In this document: one piece after another, positions 1 to 11,392 of the stretch
How the letters are laid out: the number at the start of each line of letters is the position of its first letter
How positions within the stretch are numbered: the stretch's first letter is position 1
Assembly: GCA_030762895.1 (NCBI GenBank)
Contig: CM061065.1
Coordinates: 65,332,200-65,396,199 of the forward strand
Direction: 5' to 3'
Length of the DNA: 64,000 nt
DNA from: Sophora flavescens
Lineage: Eukaryota > Streptophyta > Magnoliopsida > Fabales > Fabaceae
The notes under the pieces: generated by a model
The model's input: the letters and a program-made list of their open reading frames with translations, nothing else
Database searches by the model: none
What the model was told of the DNA's origin: nothing
Position numbers and translations under genes: made by a program

Positions 1-9
1 AGGGCAAGG
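1..9 (+). repeat. Left fragment of element A 5' LTR, ending in target-site copy CAAGG
   Basis: The nine bases match the 3' LTR of A at 25327-25335, where the sequence runs uninterrupted into CTTAGAAGAG. Bases 5-9 (CAAGG) are the first copy of the target duplication of element I; the second is at 10971-10975. Confidence 0.85.
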
Positions 10-1377
10 TGTTGCCTCAAAAATAGATGTCTTTAAGCTTGTGCAAGTATACACAATCACATCAAGTAATACAGAAAGTAAGTTCAAATATCGTTCCCAC
101 AGGGATTGTAATGCTGCAGCCAATTCCAGTTCAGATTATATGTTCTAGGAGTTAGAGTAGGTAACCAAAAATAGTGGTGTGTGTGCAAAACAAATTAAAT
201 GAAGCTTTGGAATAAAAACTGAAAGTAAGCAAGCAAACAGAAAAGAGAGTATGTTGTAAAATAAGGATAAAATAGCTCTAGGTATGTTGCATCATAAATC
301 CTGGTTAGCTTAGATTATGCTCTGCATATGCTGCAGTGTCTAACTTCAAAAAATAAAAGTGTGTTTTCCAACACTTAAGGGTTAGGTTCATTAAATGCTT
401 TCTATTCCTAGATTCACATTAATTACACCACCCTCTTAATAACCATGTTCCAGATAGTTTAGCTAGGGACTTGAATAACTATTCCTAGTTCATTCAACAC
501 CATTTAATTTTCCAATTAATGATTTAATCCCTATCCTTTATCAATTTCCACTTTACTCAAATTTTACAAACCAAGCAAGCTAGATATTTAATTAAGTTGT
601 CCACTCTTAACTAAATAACATTCAACACATAATAAAGGAAAATGTATAATATACCATTGGCATTCATTACAATAACATACCTAAAGCTTAAAAGGTTTAG
701 CTCATGTTGAGCTTACAAACGTAAAATATAAAAATTAGAAGAAAGCCATTACAATGGAGCATGAAAATGGAACAATGGATAGGAGGAAGATGACCTTTGG
801 CCGATGCTATGCGTCCTCCTTAGCTGCTGTCTTCTGCAGCCCCCCCCCCCCAAAAAAAAGTAAGTGAATATCACCTTTTCAGGGTTTCACAAAGGCCTTT
901 TTGTCTTTCCTACTTTTGGGGGATTAAAAATGATAATAAAATAAGTGCTTGGACCCATTTCCTCAAATGTACCACCACAAAATGATAAAGAAATCAGCAA
1001 CGACGTCCTCAATGTTTATGACAGCTGCCAGGAGAGAGAAAAGGTGCTCAGCTTTTGTCCTTTTCTGCGCACCCATATGCTGCAGCATGACCAAAGCATT
1101 TTCCAGCACCTTGGCAGCAGTTTGCGCCCAGATGCTGCAGCATGCCCATAACTATTTTCTGCAACTTGTCTAAACTTCAACAAAAGCCTAACAAAACTCA
1201 AGAAACACATTAAACATATTGCTAGACTCTCAAAAACAGAAAATTAAATGAAATTTATAAAAAGATACACATTACACTAAACTAACTTAACACCTCAAAC
1301 ATCCACATAAAATACTTAAAGATTACAAAAACTCATGCTAAGAAAGAGTAAATAACTGTCATTTCTGAGAGTTATCA
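10..1377 (-). repeat. Element I, LTR 1 (3' LTR of the array)
   Basis: On + it runs from TGTTGCCTC to GAGTTATCA and is followed by the purine tract of the minus strand. It is clearly homologous along its length to 4825-6202 and 9585-10970, with scattered substitutions and small indels that suggest an old insertion. It contains a C12 homopolymer at 840-851 and two copies of TGCTGCAGCA (near 1078 and 1133). A TATA-like sequence on the minus strand lies near 1245-1258. Confidence 0.9.
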
Positions 1378-1415
1378 CACCCCCAAACTTGAATCATTGC
1401 TTGTCCTCAAGTAAT
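1378..1415 (-). promoter_or_regulatory. Element I PPT with adjacent hairpin (copy 1)
   Basis: The minus strand reads AAGTTTGGGGGTG (1390-1378) directly before the 3' LTR, a standard second-strand primer site. Five bases upstream, 1396-1415 forms a hairpin with loop AGGA and seven of eight stem pairs. The same arrangement is seen in elements E and F. Confidence 0.8.
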
Positions 1416-2939
1416 CCAAAAGAAACATAGGAAAACATAAGAATTCTATTTAATGAATGGCATGCATGGATCACCCAAATTTTTCATTCTTTTTAAGACC
1501 CAGAATTCCACACTTGCATTCGGAACAAAATACTCTTTCTTTCATGCACAAATCAACAATTATTACAAAACTAGTCTAAAGTCAGATTAACACATGCTGC
1601 AGCAAGCTCACTCAGAACAGTTGGTTCTGCTTCTCACACACACATCAAAATTTCACTCTCACCACAAACAAACATATCTGATTTAAACTTGATAAGGTTT
1701 TATCACAATCAAAACATCACAGAGTTACATACAGCAAGAGATCTTTTATGGTTGTAATAGGGCTTAGGATAGGTGAGATTAAGAAATTTGGGTAAGTAGT
1801 TCATCTTAAGGTAGAGCATATGGATGCTTTTCAATTTAGCTCACAATCCCCATTGTTCCTACACTCCACACCTTTGTTTCTTTCTTTCCTCACTGAGGCC
1901 TCATTTTATTGTTTTTTATTAGGAACAAAGAACATATTGTTGTAAATTTTCAAATTGTTCATTGTTCTTTGTTCACTTTTTTTTTCACATATTTAGTTTT
2001 TTTTTGCTTAACAAGGGAATTGCAGATTCATATTTTATGTTTGTGATTTGTGATTTCCTTACTTCCTTGCAGCATTTCCCTCTTCTAGTTTTATAACCTT
2101 GCTGCAGCTTAATCAATTGTTGCATCACAGCACCCCCAAACTTGTGTAGGTGCTTGTCCTCAAGCCACCCCCAAACTTAACTTAGAACATAGCTGCCCAA
2201 AAAGCATCCTTACGCTTCATCTATTTAGGTATTCTTTGTTTTTCCAGTTAAAGGCTTGTAATGTGCTACTTTTCTCAATAAAGGGATAAGGTTCAAAGGG
2301 GTAACACTAAGGACATACATGATGAGAGGGTTGGCTACTTAGGAACTGGCTAAAAATAAAAACAAAATAAGAAAATGCCTCAAGCATAAAGTATGTGCAA
2401 TCATGTGTGTTCAGATCAACCAGAAAAGAAGCAAGCTTTACAGAAAATGCATGAGTGCATGAGTGTGATTTATATGCACACTATAGCTTTATCACTCAGG
2501 CTCATATTTATATGTTCATGCTGCAGCACATGTGTCTTCTTTCCTAGACAGTGATGCAACAAAATTAATGGTGCACAGTCAAGTTAGAGAATTAGGTTAG
2601 TCAGCAAGTGTTTTAATCAAAGAGTCTTGATTTAACAAATAAGGGGCCATATGCAAGGCCATTCATCAGACAAAATTTTAAAAACATCTATGGCCCTACA
2701 ATCAGTCAAAAGAAAAGGTCCTAATGACCACTACTTGTAGGAAAATTAAGAACATGGGTTATGGTAATGAGGTGGAGGGTTTAGAAATACATCTTGATTT
2801 GGGATGCTGCAGCAAGCTGCAGCACTCCTCTAAGGCTCTGTTTCAAGCTATTGGTGCTTTTATGCGTTTGCTTCACTGACTTGGACTTCATTTTCTTCTT
2901 CATTTTCACCTTCTTCCTCTCTTTGTGGAGCAACATTTT
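1416..2939 (-). other. Element I internal non-coding region (copy 1)
   Basis: I see no supportable coding region. Its only clear structure is at 2131-2178: two copies of the purine tract (2131-2143 and 2166-2178) flank a perfect five-pair hairpin with loop AGGA (2152-2165), a repeat of the signal next to the LTR. TGCTGCAGCA occurs near 1595, 2519 and 2805. In an autonomous Athila-type element, pol would lie between the gag relic and this region; here it is absent. Confidence 0.7.
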
Positions 2940-4700
2940 CTAGAATATTCTTGGTTCCAATGATTCATACTTTCTATACCACACATGTTGAGCCGCCTTG
3001 ATGTCCAAGAATTCCACCCCTTCCTCATCAGAAAAGTAATCAGGTTCTACTGATGCTGCAATATTGCCACAATCAAACTGATTCTTTAGGAAGTGCTTCT
3101 GCACCAGCTCATCAAATGATTGTATGAAAGAGCATTCTTCCATTCCTTCATCTGGGTATTTGAGGGCATTGAAAACATTGATTGTGACCTTCTTTAATCT
3201 CTGAGGAAAAGGTGGAGGAGGTCTTTCTGGAATCAATTTAGGTGTAGTAGGAGATGCTGCAGCATTGGGTGTTTTCTCAACAACTGCAGGCTGCTCTGTT
3301 GCAGCATCTTTTCTGGTTGTTTCCTTCTCAGGTTCTGATTCTTTAACCTTCTGTTTCTTCTTTGGTTCAGAAGCCTCCACATCTTTACCACTCATCAAGT
3401 GAATCACCTTGCATTGCTCAATTCCTCCTCCAGAACTTAAGGCTTTATGGTCTTCAGCAGATGCAGGTAATGTAGCTATCTACCTCGAGTTGATTTCACT
3501 AGCCAGCTATCCTACTTGAGTTTCTAGATTTCTCATTCCAGCCATGGTTTCTGTCATAAATGCTTTTAGCACAGATTCTAGAGATGGTTATGGAGCTTTC
3601 TGTTGTACTTCTAATTGTTGTCACCCTCCATTGTATGTATTACCATAGGAATTGTTTCCTATGTTATTAGTGTTCCCTACATAGTTAACTAAGGCGGGAT
3701 TTTCAGAGCAGTTCTCAAAAAGATGGTCTCCAGCACAGTATACACATGAAATTGAATCTGCCATGTAAATCTGCTCATGTTCCATTTCTTCGGTTCTGAT
3801 AGGTGGAGCCACAGAGTTTCCTTGGTTTCCCATAGTCATTCCCTTTACCATTTTGGTTAAGGCAAGTATCTGAGCTGAAAGTACAGATATTTCACTCGTT
3901 TCATAGGCTCCTGCTACAACATTGACCTTGCCAGGAGCACGTCTAGTTGTTGGCCACTGATAACTTTTTGCAGCAATTCCCTCTATCAGAGCATGTGCTT
4001 CATTGTAAGATTTAGTGAGGAAACTGCTTCATGCTGAGGCATCCAACATCATCCTTGAGCTAGGTGAGGCACCAATGTAGAAATGCTCCATCTGAATACA
4101 ATATGGGATGCCATGATGGAGGCACTTCTTCAACAGTTTCTTGAATCTCTCCCAACCTTCCAATAATGGCTCATCATCATGTTTCCTGAAAGCCATGATC
4201 TCATTTCTCAGATTTGTAGTCATGGTGGGAGGGAAGAACTTAACAAGAAATTTCTCAGTTAGTTTGTTCCATGAGTCAATTGAGTTTGGCTCTAGAGTAT
4301 TCAGTCAATTCTTTGCCTTGCCTCCCAAGGAAAATGGGAACAATCTTAATCTAAATTCATCATCTGTGATACCTGGAATCTTGAAGTTTCTTGCTACATT
4401 TAGAAATTGCTTCAAATGCAGGTGAGGATCCTGTGCTGCAGCACCATCAAATTGTCCTATTTCTTGGAGCATTTGAAACATCACTTGTTTAAACTCAAAC
4501 TGTGGTGCAGTGATTGGAGTCCTCACAGTTCCAGTATTGATGACTTCAGGGTCAAACACAGTATACCCTCTGATTGCACTATCCCTATTGTTGGTCAGAG
4601 CCATACTATAATGCCGCTCTTCTTCAGCCATTTCAGAGCTTAGAATAGATAGTGTTGCAGCAGAAGCTAGTATGTATTCATGTGTCAAGAACCTGTGCAT
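2940..4700 (-). pseudogene. Athila-type gag relic, copy 1 (element I)
   Basis: This encoded a Gag polyprotein, the structural protein that packages retrotransposon RNA in cytoplasmic particles. The likely ATG is at 4700-4698, about 100 bases after the PBS. The core (about 4540-4000) shows the family wording for the capsid-like Gag domain, including FPFSLGGKAKN and MEHFYIGAS. A CX2CX3HX4C zinc knuckle, CVYCAGDHLFENC, lies near 3735-3773, and a proline-rich segment PPPPFPQRLKK near 3190-3220. The main frame is interrupted by TGA at about 4305, 4029 and 3621; where copy 2 can be compared (3621), it keeps TGG. Between 3620 and 3407 the frame also changes. Nothing after the proline-rich domain resembles protease or RT. 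It cannot make a full-length Gag. Confidence 0.85.
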
Positions 4701-4802
4701 ACAGTTTCTGTACCCTGTGCTACAGCAAGTCACCTAGAATATGAGAAAATCTAACTACATAACTAATCATCTAAAAATAGAATTTTAACACCATTAACAA
4801 TG

Positions 4803-4818
4803 CCCGGTAACAGCGCCA
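4803..4818 (-). promoter_or_regulatory. Element I PBS (tRNA-Asp type), middle LTR
   Basis: On the minus strand the site reads TGGCGCTGTTACCGGG, the complement of the plant tRNA-Asp 3' end with two changes from TGGCGCCGTTGCCGGG. It lies six bases from the LTR end. Confidence 0.82.
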
Positions 4819-4824
4819 AAAACT

Positions 4825-6202
4825 TGTTGCCTCAAAAACAGACGTCTATAAGCTTATGCAAGTATACACAATCGCATCAAGTAATATAGAAAGTAAGTTC
4901 AGATATCGTTCCCACAGGGATTGTAATGTTGCAACAAATTCCAATTCAAATTTAATGTTCTAGGAGTTAGAGTAGGTAACCAAAAATAGTGGTGTGTATG
5001 CAAAATAAATTATATGAAGCTTTGGAATAAAAACTGAAAGTAAGCAAGCAAACAAAAAAGAGAGTATGTTGTCAAATAAGGATAAAATAGCTCTAGGTAT
5101 GCTGCATCATAAATCCTGGTTAGCTTAGACTATGCTCTGCACATGCTGCAGTGTTTAACTCCAAAAACTAAAAGTGTGCTTTCCAACACTTAAGGGTTAG
5201 GTTCATTAACTGTTTTCTATTCCTATATTCAAATTAATTACACCACCCTCTTAATAAGCATGTTCCAAATAGTTTAGGGACTTGAATAACTATTCCTAGT
5301 TCATTCAACGCCATTTAATTTTCCAATTAATGATATAATCCCTATCCTTTATCAATTTCCACTTTACTCGATTTTTCCAAACCAAGCAAGCTAGATATTT
5401 AATTAAGTTGGTCACTCTTAACTAAATAACATTCAACACATAATAAAGGAATATGCAGAACATATCATTGCATAAAAAGAGCAAAGCATTCATTACAATA
5501 ACATACCTAAAGCTTAAAAGGTATAGCTCATGTTGAGCTTACGAACGCAAAATATAAAAATTAGAAGAAAGCCATTACAATGGAGCACGAAAATGGAACA
5601 ATGGAGAGGAGGAAGATGACCTTTGGCCGATGCTATGCGCCCTTCTTAGCTGTTGTCTTCTGCAGCCCCCCCCCCCCCCAAAAAGTAAGTGAATATCACC
5701 TTTTTAGGGTTTTACAAAGGCCTTTTTGTCTTTCCTACTTTTGGGGGATTAAAAATGATATTAAAATAAGTGCTTGGACCCATTTCCTCAAATGTACCAC
5801 CATAAAATGATAAAGAAATCAACAAGGACATCCTCAGCGTTTATGACAGCTGGCAGGACAGAGAAAAGGTTCTCAGCTTTTGTCCTTTTCTGCGCGTCCA
5901 TATGCTGCAGCATGACCAAAGCATTTTCCATCAGCTTGTTAGCAGTTTGCACCCAGATGCTGCAGCAAGCCCAGAGCTATTTTCAGCAGCTTGTCTAAAC
6001 TTAAACAAAAGCCTAACAAAACTCAAGAAACACATTAAACATATTCCTAGACACTCAAAAACAGAAAATTAAACGAAATTTATAAAAAGACACATATTAC
6101 ACTAAACTAACTTAAAACACCTAAAATATCCACATAAAATACTTAAATATTACAAAAACTCAAGCTAAGAAAGAGTAAATAACTGTCATTTGAGAGTTAT
6201 CA
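4825..6202 (-). repeat. Element I, LTR 2 (shared middle LTR)
   Basis: Same termini as the other two copies. It is both the 3' LTR of the right internal unit and the 5' LTR of the left one. The homopolymer is C14 at 5666-5679. It has a PPT on one side and a PBS on the other, so it is a functional junction rather than a stray fragment. Confidence 0.9.
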
Positions 6203-6240
6203 CACCCCCAAACTTGAATCATTGCTTGTCCTCAAGTAAT
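6203..6240 (-). promoter_or_regulatory. Element I PPT with adjacent hairpin (copy 2)
   Basis: Purine tract on the minus strand at 6215-6203 and the AGGA-loop hairpin at 6221-6240, base for base the arrangement of copy 1. Confidence 0.8.
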
Positions 6241-7850
6241 GCAAAAGAAATACAGGAAAGCATAAGAATTCTATTTAATGAATAGCATGCATGGTTCACT
6301 CAAATTTTTCATACTTTTTAAGACCCAGAATTCCACACTTGCAGTCCTAACAAAATACTCTTTCTATCCTGCACAAATCAACAATTATTACAAAACTGGT
6401 CTAAAGTCAAATTAACACATGCTGTAGCAAGCTCACTTAGAACAGTTGGTTCTGCTTCTCATGCTCTCATCAGAATTTCACTCTCACCACAAACAAACAT
6501 ATCTGATCTACACTTGATAAGGTTCTATCACAATCAAAACATCACAGAGTTACATACAGTAAGAGGTCTTTTATGGTTGTAACAGGGCTTAGGACAGGTG
6601 AGATTAAGAAATTTGGGTAAGTAGCTCATCTCAAGGTAGAGCATAAGGATGCTTTTCAATTCATCTCACAATCCCCATAGTTCCTACAATTCACACCTTT
6701 GTTTCTTTCTTTCCTCACCGAGGCCTCAGTTTCTTGTTTTTTGTTCACATTTTTTTCCACATATTTAGTTTTTTTTTTTTTTTTGCATAACAAGGGAATT
6801 GCAGCTTTACATTTTACGTTTGTGATTTCTTATTTCCTTACTTTCTTGCAGAATTTCCCTCTTCTAGTTTTATAACCTTGCTGCAGCTCACACAATTGTT
6901 GCATCACAGCACCCCCAAACTTGTGTTGGTGCTTGTCCTCAAGCCACCCCCAAACTTAACTTAGAACATAGCTGCCCAAAAAGCATCCTTAAGCTTCACC
7001 TATTTAGGTATTCTTTGTTTTTCCAGTTAAAGGCTTGTAATGTGCTATATTTCACAATAAAAGGGCTAAGGCTCAAAGGGGTAACACTAAGGACATACAA
7101 GATGAGAGGGTTGGCTATTTAGGCACTGGCTAAAAATAAAAACATAATAAGAAAATGACTCAAGCATAAAGTGTGTGCAATCATGTGTTCAGATCAAACA
7201 GAAACAAAGCAAGCTTTACAGAAAATGCATGAGTGTGGTTTATATGCACATTGTGGCTTTATTACTCAGGCTCACATTTATATGTTCATGCTGCAGCACA
7301 TGTGTCTTCTTTCCTAGACAGTGATGCAACAAAATTAATGGTGCACAGTCAAGTTAGAGCATTAGGTTAGTCAGTAAGTGTTTTATTCAAAGAGTCTTGA
7401 TTTAACAAACAAGGGGGCATATGCATGGCCATTCATCAGACAAAATTTTAAAAACATCTATGGCCCTAATGGCCCTACAAACAATCAAACACAAAAGGTC
7501 CTAATGACCATTACTTGCAGCAAAATTAAGAACATGGTTTATGGTAATGAGGTGGAGGGTTTAAAAATGCATCATGATTTGGGATGTTGTAGCTTGAGGC
7601 TCTGTTTCAAGCTATTGGTGCTTTTATGCGGTTGCTCAAGTGACTTGGACTTCATCTTCTTCTTCATTTTCACCTTCTTCCACTCTTTGTGCTACAACAT
7701 TTTTCTTGATTATTCATGGTTCCAATGATTCATACTTTCTAGACCACACATGTTGAGCCGCCTTGCTGTCCAAGAATTCCACCCCTTCCTCATAAAAGAA
7801 GTAATCAGCTTCTACTGATGCCGCAACAATGCCACAATCAGACTGATTCT
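6241..7850 (-). other. Element I internal non-coding region (copy 2)
   Basis: Homologous to 1416-2939. The internal hairpin (6931-6944) and its two flanking purine tracts (6910-6922, 6945-6957) are conserved. Open frames here, such as the one at 7378-7728 on +, are not shared with copy 1 and look accidental. A T-rich run lies near 6768-6784. Confidence 0.7.
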
Positions 7851-9460
7851 TCAGGAAGTGCTGCTACACCAGCTCATCAAATGATTGTATGAAAGAGCAT
7901 TCTTCCATTCCTTCATCTGGGTATTTGAGGGCTTGAAAACATTGAATGTGACCTTCTTTAATCTCCGAGGAAAAGGTGGAGGAGGTCTTTCTAGAATCAA
8001 TTTAGGTGTAGTGGGAGATGCTGCAACATTGGGTGTTTTCTCAACAACTGCAGGTTGCTCTATTGCAGCATCTTTTCTGGTTGTCTCCTTCTCAGGTTCT
8101 GATTCTTTCACCTTCTATTTCTTCTTGGGTTCAGAAGCCTCCACATCTTTACCACTCCTCAAGTGAATCACCTTGCATTGCTCAATTCCTCCTCCAAAAC
8201 TTGAGGCTTTAGGGTCTTCAGTAGATGCAGGTAATGTAGCTATCTGCCTTGAGTTGATTTCACTAGCCAGCTGTCCCACTTGAGTTTCGGATTTCTCATT
8301 CCGGTCTTGGTTTCTCTCATGCTTTTAGTACAGATTCTAGAGATGGTTTTGGAGCTTTCTGTTGTATTTATGATTGCTGCCACCCTCCATTGTATGTATT
8401 AACATAGGAATTGTTTCCTCTGTTGTTAATGTTCCCTACATAGTTAACTGAGGCGGGATTTGTAGAGCAGTTCTCAAAAAGATGTTCTGCACCATAGTAT
8501 ACACATGAAATAGAATATGCCATGTAAATATGCTCATGTACCATTTCTTCAATTCTGATAGATGGAACCATAGAGTTTCCTTGGTTTCCCATAGTCATTC
8601 CTTTTACCATATTGGTTAAGGCAAGTATCTGAGCTGAAAATGAAGATATTTCACTCGCTTCATAGGCTCCTGCTACAACATTCACCTTGTCAGGGGCACG
8701 TCTAGTTGTTGGCCACTGATAAATGTTAGCAGCAATTTCCTCTATCAAAGCATGGGCTTCATTGTAAGATTTAGTGAGGAAACTGCCTCCAGCTGAGGCA
8801 TCCAACATCATCCTTGAACTAGGTGAGACACCAATATAGAAGTGCTCCATCTGAATACAATATGGGATGCTATGATGGGGACACTTCTTCAACAGTTTCT
8901 TGAATCTCTCCCAACCTTCCAATAATGGCTCATCATCATCTTGCATGAAAGCGTTGATCTCATTTCCCAACTTTGTAGTCATGGTGGGAGGGAAGGACTT
9001 AACAAGAAATTTCTCAACCAGTTTGTTCCATGAGTCAATTGAGTTTGGCTCTAGAGTATTCAGCCAATTCTTTGCCTTGCCTCCAAAGGAAAATAAGAAA
9101 CAATCTCAATATGAATTCATCATCTGTGATACCTGGAATCTTGAAGTTGCTTGCAACATTTATAAATTGCTTCAAGTGAAGGTGAGGATCCTCTGCTACA
9201 GCACCACCAAATTGTCCCATTGCTTGGAGCATTTGGAACATCACTGGTTTAAATTCAAACCGTGGTGCAATGATTGGAGTCCTCACAATTCCAGTATTCA
9301 TGACTTTAGGGTCAAACACAGCATACCCTATGATTTCACTATCCATATTGTTGGCCGGAGCCATACAATCATGCTGCTCTTCTTCAGCAATTTCAGAGCT
9401 TGCAACAGATAGTGCTGCAGTAGAAGCTAGTATGTATTCAAGTGTCAAGAACCTGTGCAT
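7851..9460 (-). pseudogene. Athila-type gag relic, copy 2 (element I)
   Basis: Second copy of the same Gag, with the likely ATG at 9460-9458. The N-terminal half is open to about 9090, where the frame shifts within the FPFSL region and runs out at 9035. The second half is open from 8982 to 8368 and keeps the Trp that is a stop in copy 1, but the zinc knuckle near 8490-8530 has lost its second Cys (CVYYGAEHLFENC). The proline-rich segment (8111-7851) ends in a frameshift just after PPPPFPRRLKK. Its lesions differ from those of copy 1, so the two units decayed independently after duplication or were already different when joined. Confidence 0.83.
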
Positions 9461-9562
9461 AGAATTTTTGTACCCTGTGCTACAACAAGTCACCCATAAT
9501 ATTAGAAAATCTAACTACAAAACTAATAATCTAAAAATAGAATTTTAACACCATTAACAATC

Positions 9563-9578
9563 CACGGCAACAGCGCCA
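9563..9578 (-). promoter_or_regulatory. Element I PBS (tRNA-Asp type), 5' LTR
   Basis: The minus strand reads TGGCGCTGTTGCCGTG, the tRNA-Asp complement with two changes. It lies six bases inside the right-hand LTR. Confidence 0.82.
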
Positions 9579-9584
9579 AAAACT

Positions 9585-10970
9585 TGTTGCCTCAAAAACA
9601 GATGTCTTTACGCTTGTGCAAGTATACACAACTGCATCAAGTAATATATAAAGTAAGTTCAGATATCGTTCCCATAGGGATTGTAATGCTGCAGCAAATT
9701 CCAGTTCAGATTATATGTTCTAGGAGTTAGAGTAGGTAACCAAAAATAGTGGTGTGTGTGCAAAATAAAGTAAATGAAGCTTTGGAATAAAAACTGAAAG
9801 TTAGCAAACAAACAGAAAAGAGAGTATGTTGTCAAATTTTTATAAAATAGCTCTAGGTATGCTGCATCATAAATCCTGCTTAACTTAGATTATGCTGTGT
9901 ATGCAGCAGCATTTAACTCCAGGAAATAAAAGTGTGTTTTCCTTCCTACACATAAGGGTTAAGTTCATTAACTGCTTTCTATTCCTAGATTCAGATTAAT
10001 TACACCACCCTTTTAATAATCATGTCCCAGTTAGTTTAGAGACTTGAACAACTATTCCTAGTTCATTTAACACCATTTAATTTTCCAATTAATGATTTAA
10101 TCCCTATCCTTTATCAATTTCCAACGGACTCAATTTTTCCAAACCTAGCAAGCTAGATATTTAATTAAGTCGGCCACTCTTAACTAAATAACATTCAACA
10201 CATAATAAAGGAAAATGCAGAACATATCATTGCATAAAAAGAGCTAATCATTCATTACAATAACATACCTAAAGCATAAAAGGTTTAGCTCATGTTGAGC
10301 TTACAAACGCAAAATATAAATATGAGAGGAAAGCCATTACAATGGAGCATTGAAATGGAACAATGGAGAGGAGGAAGATGACTTTTGACTGATGCTATGC
10401 GTCCTCCTTAGCTGTTGTCTTCAGCACCCCCCCCCCCCCCCTAAAAAGTAAGTTAATATCACATTTTTAGGGTTTTACAAAGGCTTTTTTGTCTTTCCTA
10501 CTTTTGGGCCATTAAAACCGATATTAAAATAAGTGTTTGGACCCAATATTTCCTCAAATGTACAACCACAAAACCCTAAAGAAATCAGCAAAGACATCCT
10601 CAGCTTTTATGACAGCTAGCAGGAGAGAGAAAAGGTGCTCAGCTTTTGTCCTTTTCTGCGCGTCCATATGCTACAGCATGACCAGAGCATTTTCCAGCAA
10701 CTTGACAGCATTTTGCACCCAGATGTTGTAGCATGCCCAGAGCTATTTTCTGCAGCTTGTCTAAACTTCAACAAAAGCCTAACAAAACTCAAGAAACACA
10801 TTAAACATATTCCCAGACACTCAAAAACAGAAAATTAAACGAAATTTATAAAAAGGCATATATTACACTAAACAAACTTAAAACACCAAAAACATCCACA
10901 TAAAATACTTAAAGGTTACTAAAACTCAAGCTAAGAAAGAGTAAATAACTGTCATTTCTAAGAGTTATCA
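9585..10970 (-). repeat. Element I, LTR 3 (5' LTR of the array)
   Basis: Full-length copy flanked on the right by the second CAAGG (10971-10975), after which element A's 5' LTR resumes. The homopolymer is about C15 (10427-10441). Confidence 0.9.
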
Positions 10971-11377
10971 CAAGGCTTAGAAGAGTCCAAGACACATTGA
11001 AGAAGGTGGTGGTCAATCTCTTGACTCATAGGAAACCTTATGAAGAGGGCTTCATCTTAAACCTCTTATGCATTGAGCCATTGACCACCTAGTAAGGGAT
11101 AGGACCTAGGACCTTGTTTAGATTAGACTTCATGTAATAAAGGTAGGAACTAGGAACCTTGTATAGAGTAGAGTTGATGTAATGAAAAGTGCTTATTCAA
11201 AAAGCACTTAGGACTAGTTTAGGATTTGGGCCTATTGGGCCATAGCATAATAGTATGAGGCATCAGGCCCAAAACAAAGCCCACACTTATTCTTGTTTGT
11301 GTTTGATCTTGAAATTTTAGCAATTGAAATCAAAGAATGATCCTAAAATTTTAGTGATATATGTCTTGATCACATCA
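10971..11377 (+). repeat. Element A 5' LTR, right part, with internal deletion
   Basis: Matches the 3' LTR at 25331-25649, then jumps to the sequence found at 26131-26218. About 480 bases present in the 3' LTR are absent here, including the TATAAATAG box. It ends GATCACATCA just before the PBS. Confidence 0.88.
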
Positions 11378-11379
11378 AA

Positions 11380-11392
11380 TGGTATCTAGAGC
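11380..11392 (+). promoter_or_regulatory. Element A PBS (initiator Met type)
   Basis: TGGTATCTAGAGC differs by one inserted base from the usual TGGTATCAGAGC complement of initiator tRNA-Met. It begins two bases after the LTR. Confidence 0.8.

Larger units (their letters stand above)
10..10970 (-). mobile_element. Element I: gag-only Athila-type retrotransposon with three LTRs
   Basis: Read on the minus strand: LTR (10970-9585), PBS, gag relic, spacer, PPT, LTR (6202-4825), PBS, gag relic, spacer, PPT, LTR (1377-10). LTRs begin TGATAACTCT and end AGGCAACA on the minus strand. The whole array has one target duplication, CAAGG at 5-9 and 10971-10975, and the empty site survives in A's 3' LTR near 25331. 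The PBS matches the 3' end of plant tRNA-Asp with a few mismatches, as in Athila-type elements. There is no protease, RT or integrase. Confidence 0.9.

Noticed and set aside
7378..7728. 116-codon open frame on + in element I spacer
   Set aside because: The homologous region of copy 1 (about 2640-2950) does not keep it, and it runs antisense to the element.
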